Positions 60,128 through 64,000 of a stretch of DNA of 64,000 nucleotides are shown here, in pieces. How positions within the stretch are numbered: position 1 is the stretch's first letter; every line of letters starts with the position of its first letter. This DNA comes from Rattus norvegicus (taxonomy: Eukaryota > Chordata > Mammalia > Rodentia > Muridae), in the NCBI RefSeq assembly GCF_036323735.1, contig NC_086026.1:49382039-49446038 (forward strand), read 5' to 3'. The notes below the pieces were generated by a model. That model worked only from the letters and a program-made list of their open reading frames with translations. It searched no databases and was not told the DNA's origin. The position numbers were made by a program, and so were the translations under genes.

Positions 60128-60465
60128 TTTTTTTGGTTTGGCCTGGTTTGGCCTGGTATGGTTCGGTTTGGTTTGGTTTAGTTTGGTTTGGTTTGGTTTG
60201 ATTTGGTTTGGTTTGGTTTAGTTTGGTTTGGTTTGGTTTGATTTGGTTTGGTTTAGTTTGGTTTGGTTTGGTTTGATTTGATTTGGTTTAGTTTGGTTTG
60301 GTTTGGTTTAGTTTGATTTGTTTTTTCCTCCCTGGCTTGGTTTTGGGTTTGGTTTGGCTTGGTTTGATTTGGTTTTCTCCTAGCTTAGTTTTCATTTTCG
60401 TTTCATTTCCTTTCATTTAGTTTCATTTTGTTTCGCTTGGTTTGCTTGCTAGCTTGCTTGCTTGT
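60128..60465. repeat. (GGTTT)n variant repeat
   Basis: About 240 bp of TTTGG units with periodic TTTGA and TTTAG variants, grading into TTTCATT and (GCTT)n. It lies exactly where the A tail of the adjacent antisense B1 should be. Confidence 0.93.
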
Positions 60466-60467
60466 TT

Positions 60468-60601
60468 TCGGGCACTGTCTCTCTATATAGCTTTGACTGT
60501 CCTGGAACTCACTATATAGACTAGGCTGGCCTAGAACTCACAGAGGCCTTCTGTCTCTGCCTCTGAATGCTGATTGAGAATAAAGGCTTGCACCCAGCTC
60601 C
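60468..60601 (-). mobile_element. B1 SINE
   Basis: 'gtcctggaactcactatata', 'gactaggctggcctagaact' and 'cacagaggccttctgtctct' are the reverse complement of the B1 body. Confidence 0.9.
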
Positions 60602-60609
60602 CTTGATTT

Positions 60610-62335
60610 TCTTGATTCTCTTGATAAAGAGCCTCCCACTCTGATCACAGGTCAGATTGTATTCTAGGTTTCGATGTGAATCCTTAATATTGCTAAAGTT
60701 CCTGCTATTTCCTGATTCACTTCTTCATGGCTTCTTCCCCTTTCTTCTCAGCACTTGGACTATTATGAGATATAAAACCAGGGTTCAGTGTATGTTTATG
60801 CACTGAATTAAATGACTCAAAGTTGTGCACTTTTCCTTTCAAAGTTTCTCTCTGACACTGAAGCAGTCTATATCTACTGAACACTAAAACAGGGTAGACT
60901 ATTGATGAACCACCTGACTCCCCCAAAGAGCTTGGAATGCTTGATACCAAATTCCTACAGCTACCCCCATGAAGGACTTAATACTGAGGAGCCCTGGCAC
61001 CCACAAATTTCAGTGCTTCTGTGTCCAAGTTGGGGCATGTATTTATTGAGCTTTTTTTCTACAAACTACCTGAAGAACGGTAGGACTAGGAATGTATCCT
61101 TGCTTAGTGGACCCAGCTTACCAAGGAAAACAGACACTGAACTGCCCACAAAGAATGACTGCTGCGATTTCTTCTGTCTTCCCAGATTCTGCTAGGTCAA
61201 ACCACAGAGATCCCAACCTTCGTCATCATAGATGACAAAGAGAAAGAGCCTCAGACCAAGCCAGAAGGAAATTTCCTAGCTAGAGCAGTAGGTAGCCAGG
61301 ATGTATTGATTGTGTACACATGTAAAGTAACTTGTCCTGAGTTACGTACATTCACCCCTGGAGTCCAGCTACAGTCTTGTTGTTACTCCTGTTCCCAGTA
61401 AGTGACGGTTTCTGTGTTGTGAGATTGTTGTTGACTGTAACTGTTGTGGGAATTTAAATACATCTGCATACATTTGGCTTCGAAATAATAAATGCTGTTT
61501 CCTTCCTGGTGGGCGTCAAGTGTGATGTCCCTTACTTTTTCAACTTCACATTAATTTGTGGCATTTTGTCTTAAATTGGTACATAAAGATCGACCCACAT
61601 TATTTAAGACAGTAACTAATTCTGGGTACTATCCACTAAATGTAGGAGGATTCACTTCATGTTGGAGGTTAGTGAACATGGCCAGAATGTCCAGATATGC
61701 AATGTCTCAACATATGTATTTAAGTACAGCTTATGTCAGTTCTTAAGTAAACCTCGTTCATTATCCCTCACTGATCCATTGTAAATCAAACAGTAAACAA
61801 AGCGCTTGTCTTTGTTCCTCTTGAAGCCCCTCCTCAGCGTCGTCAGATCTGGAAAGCTTCTCAAAGGATGGTCCACTTCTTTGCCTTTAGAGAGAAAAAT
61901 CATCTCCTTCAAAATGAGCTGATACAATAGTCCAGGATACCACATCTTACAAGGTAGAACAGGGTATAGAATGTGAGTCTTCTGTCCCCCATTGCTACTC
62001 ACATCTGTATGTATGAGGAAGCATTTTATTAGAGACTAAGTTGCTATGATTTTTATATTTTCAATTTACATATTGCCAATAACATTTTTTAATCCACCGT
62101 AAACCTTAATGCTGACAGTCAAGTTTCAGATTAGAAGATAGTTAAGGCTTCGCCCACACTGACCATCTTGTCCCAGCCACTACTTATTTGACTTGTCTTA
62201 CGTCTTCCTATCTTCTCCTTTTCCATTCCTCATTCTGTTTCTTAAAATCTATTGTAATAAGCTTTGAGCTAATATTCTCTTGCTTCTCTACTAGGACTTT
62301 TATGAGGGGAAAAGTGTCAAAACAGAACAACGCAT
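60610..62335. other. No confirmed gene; presumed Zfp202 intronic sequence
   Basis: No ZNF202 SCAN, KRAB or zinc-finger exon is visible. A possible acceptor (cttctgtcttcccag) at 61171-61185 followed by an AATAAA near 61486-61491 could mark an alternative terminal exon, but no known protein is seen. Confidence 0.4.
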
Positions 62336-62342
62336 TTCTCTA

Positions 62343-62412
62343 GGTGGGGCTGTAGCTCAGTGGTAGAGCACTTACCTAGCATGCAGAGTTCTGAACTTCA
62401 TACCAGCACTTT
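62343..62412 (+). mobile_element. Old ID-like SINE
   Basis: 'ggggctgtagctcagtggta' and 'gagcacttacctagcatgc' match the tRNA-Ala-like ID head. The 3' half is diverged. Confidence 0.8.
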
Positions 62413-62419
62413 CTAATAA

Positions 62420-64000
62420 ACCAGTTTTTCAGCATGATCAGGCACACTGACCATGGCATGCTTGAGAGCCAAAAGCCAAGGAACACATCACTTTCGCTTT
62501 CTTTGCCTTCTGGGTTGAACATTCAGGGGACTTCACACTCACTGGATAAGAATCACATGCATCCTGCCAACTGCAGCAGGGAAAGGGTCTTTCCTTTTGG
62601 TAAGTAGACGCCTTGCTGATTCCGTCTTCAGTTAAAGACTCTGTCACCCAGCTTCTGTCTCATCTGTGTTCAACCACTTATTTAATTCAGTCTATCCTGC
62701 CTCTGAGCAAGGACTGATTTTTCGTTTGCATTTAACACTTCATTTGTGGTAAGACAATAAATAGACCAATCTTTTCCCTCCCTTTTCTTTCGTAATTAAG
62801 AAATAAAATGGACTGTGTGCTTATTATTTAAGTCTTGATTTCCCAGAAGAACTTAAACAAGCCTGAAGCAGAAAAGAATAGCCATTTTGAGCATCTACCC
62901 TGTGCCAGATTCTATGCCAAGAGATTTATATAAATTATATCATTTACTCCATAAAATAAGCATGTGAGATAGGCATGTTAACCGCATTTCAAGGGTGAGA
63001 CTGAGCGTTAGAGAAATTGTGCCTTGTGGCTTATGAGAGTAGAGATACATACTCAAGATTCCAAAGCCAAGTTACCATTACGTGGCAGGCAGCGGTGTGC
63101 ATCTGTGTACGTAGCACACACTATGGCTAGTAGAAGGGCCATTTTGTTACATTCTTTAATTTTGTGGAGCAGCAGCTTTGAAAGAACAGTCAAGGTTATT
63201 TTTTGTTTGTTTGTTTGTTTTGAATTTGAGTTCTAGAACAGCTGGAAGGCCCCAGTGAGCTCCTGTAAGCAGTTGTATTCATAGTTCCAGATTATGGGGC
63301 CACATTTGTCACTTGTGTCTTGTGACTTTTCCTTCAGAGATGTGACCAAATATCCCCACCACATAAGACATAAATGACAGATCAAAGAAATTCTTCTACC
63401 CATCTAGCTTGGTAAGTCATTGAGTTCATTAGTAACAGCTTGAGTAAAGGGTTACTCATAAGCACAAAGGTACCTATGTCATGGAATGTTTCACCCCAAC
63501 ATGGGTAACAGTTCTTGTAGCTGCGTGCCCATAGCTGCCTGTTCAGTCTGAAGATAGCTCCACCAGAAGCCTTCACCACCAGTTGCTTCCTGTTTAGATC
63601 AAGAGAGGGGCCTCATGAATCTTGTGTATGAGCATCCTCAGTGAGCATTCTGAGCCTAAGTGTCATCAGCTTATGGGGCTTAGGAACCTATCTCCGAAGG
63701 GGGGTTTCCTTTGAGAGGCATAGCTGCATGGCACTCCTGTGATCTTATGAAAGATCTTATGTTCTTTCTACTCTTATCTTCCAAGATGTCCCCTGACCCT
63801 TGGAAGGGGTAAAAAAGATAGCCGGATATTTTCTTCCATTTCTGCCTGAGCATATGGGCCATAGTAACAGTCACTTATTCTCAGCAGCTTGACAGAGTGT
63901 AAGTCTCTGCGGTTCCGCAATACCCATTTGAGGGTACAGCCTTTTCTTCCATATTAGAGGCTGATGACAGCAGAAATCCATGAGTATAAACGACTGTTTC
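62420..64000. other. No gene seen; presumed Zfp202 intronic sequence
   Basis: No recognisable coding exon up to the window end. A short (TTTG)n run lies near 63202-63220. Confidence 0.45.

Noticed and set aside
61736..62002. 88-codon minus-strand frame with protein-like composition
   Set aside because: No recognised similarity, no supporting splice sites found; likely chance.
1..64000. CRISPR arrays, operons, phage or bacterial systems
   Set aside because: Tandem repeats here are microsatellites or SINE tails; splicing, CpG island and rodent retroelements show a mammalian nuclear locus.

Overview
The window reads as a mammalian and specifically rodent, most likely rat (Rattus), nuclear chromosome segment. 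It has spliced genes with GT/AG introns, one intact olfactory receptor, a CpG island, dense rodent L1/Lx, B1 and B2/B3-type repeats, hAT (URR1-like) and MaLR-type repeats. Three well-preserved ID (BC1-type) SINEs carry near-perfect target-site duplications, which is typical of rat. Gene order (Tmem225, then Or6x1, then a CpG-island promoter, all on the + strand) matches the human 11q24 / mouse chr9 / rat chr8 neighbourhood TMEM225 - OR6X1 - ZNF202. No prokaryotic or viral coding region, CRISPR array or rRNA is visible.

Layout: 1-12.5 kb is repeat territory: L1/Lx fragments, an ID element inside a hAT relic, and a near full-length but dead sense L1 at about 5.76-11.6 kb. 12.7-15.5 kb holds Tmem225, four coding exons giving 231 aa, a sperm membrane protein whose C-terminus is a protein-phosphatase-1 docking motif. 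18.1-19.6 kb holds an Lx ORF1 fragment directly joined to a 5'-truncated Nsa2 retropseudogene. 20.1-20.5 kb is a long purine-only (GGA)-rich tract. 22-33 kb carries three solo LTRs of one endogenous-retrovirus family, several SINEs, MaLR/hAT nests and many microsatellites. 38.6-44.8 kb is an antisense full-length-sized L1 bounded by a perfect 15-bp target-site duplication. 45.7-46.85 kb is a 5'-truncated L1.

53.28-54.22 kb is Or6x1, an intact single-exon class II odorant receptor of 312 aa. 57.7-58.3 kb is a CpG island with a strong + strand splice donor at 57938/57939, read as the promoter and first non-coding exon of Zfp202 (ZNF202). The rest of the window would lie in its first intron(s), including a candidate second non-coding exon at 59593-59691 and a small antisense L1 insertion with a 14-bp target-site duplication.

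The genes do not form a pathway: a spermatid gene, an odorant-receptor gene and a zinc-finger repressor promoter sit side by side in an olfactory-receptor cluster border. I did not find a convincing new biological system. The most interesting items are the Lx-Nsa2 composite retrocopy, the possible alternative Tmem225 exon that would remove the PP1 motif, two exon-like unrecognised ORFs (37680-37831 on the - strand, 30530-30708 on the + strand), and the purine tract.
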